Assembly: GCA_023488565.1 (NCBI GenBank)
Contig: JAMDDZ010000136.1
Coordinates: 1 to 5,612, forward strand
Reading direction: 5' to 3'
Length of the DNA stretch: 5,612 bases
DNA from: Bacillota bacterium
GTDB taxonomy: Bacteria; Bacillota; Sulfobacillia; Sulfobacillales; Sulfobacillaceae
Every line of letters starts with the position of its first letter. Position 1 is the stretch's first letter. The notes beneath the pieces are model-generated. The model ran no database searches. It was given only the letters and a program-made list of their open reading frames with translations, and had not been told where the DNA came from. Shown here piece after piece: positions 5,535 to 5,612 of the stretch. A program made the translations under genes and the position numbers.

Positions 5535-5612
5535 TTAGCCAGCTTTCAATAATCCTATTGACGCGGTGCGCACAATCCGATCTCGGAGGTGTGCTGGAAT
5601 TCGCTTGAGAAA
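5535..5612 (-). CDS. Possible C-terminal end of an upstream protein (partial, unidentified)
   Basis: The minus-strand frame entering at base 5612 is open for 25 codons and ends at TAA (5537-5535). Its last residues read RIVRTASIGLLKAG, preceded by FLKRIPAHLRD. I do not recognise the protein. In favour: the composition looks protein-like, and a minus-strand terminator lies downstream at 5360-5388, which needs an upstream transcript. Against: the two other minus-strand frames are also open for 18 and 27 codons here, so openness alone proves nothing, and the terminator is somewhat distant. Confidence 0.3.
   Translation of the reverse strand, partial: FLKRIPAHLRDRIVRTASIGLLKAG

Noticed and set aside
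1..5612. CRISPR array, tRNA, rRNA, insertion-sequence ends or phage genes
   Set aside because: No regularly spaced repeats, cloverleaf, paired terminal repeats with a transposase, or phage-like proteins were seen on either strand.

Overview
The window carries one transcription direction throughout (minus strand). It is a compact operon that reads, in order of transcription, a GntR/HutC-type regulator, a cytoplasmic alkaline-phosphatase-superfamily phosphohydrolase, two CUT1-type ABC permeases, and an extracellular solute-binding lipoprotein that runs off the left edge. Base composition is about half G+C. Shine-Dalgarno sites are strong (AGGAGG-like), and the solute-binding protein has a lipobox with its Cys at residue 25. 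These features suggest a mid-GC Gram-positive bacterium (Bacillota in the broad sense, possibly an acidophilic or thermophilic lineage such as Sulfobacillus). The genus is a guess; the Gram-positive character is moderately supported.

Right end (about 5062-5612): probably the last 25 codons of an upstream minus-strand gene, then about 470 bp without a convincing gene. That stretch holds a good rho-independent terminator (5360-5388, minus), several inverted repeats, a candidate minus-strand promoter (-10 at 5128-5133), and repeat and dyad elements (5076-5119) between that promoter and the regulator start. Middle: the regulator (4348-5061), an 86-bp gap with a perfect 12-bp palindrome (4299-4310), then the phosphohydrolase (2402-4261). 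Left: permease F-type (1431-2333), permease G-type (600-1418, only 12 nt later), a 64-nt gap, then the binding protein (1-535, partial).

Likely joint function (inference): the lipoprotein captures a solute, the two permeases move it inward, and the phosphohydrolase, which has no signal peptide, hydrolyses a phosphate ester or diester inside the cell. The GntR regulator senses the solute or its product. The permease and binding-protein sequences resemble the Ugp (glycerol-3-phosphate / glycerophosphodiester) subgroup of CUT1 importers, so the locus may be a Ugp-like system in which an alkaline-phosphatase-superfamily enzyme stands where UgpQ (GDPD fold) stands in E. coli. No ABC ATPase is visible; it may lie beyond the left edge or be supplied by a shared ATPase. 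The substrate cannot be determined from the sequence.
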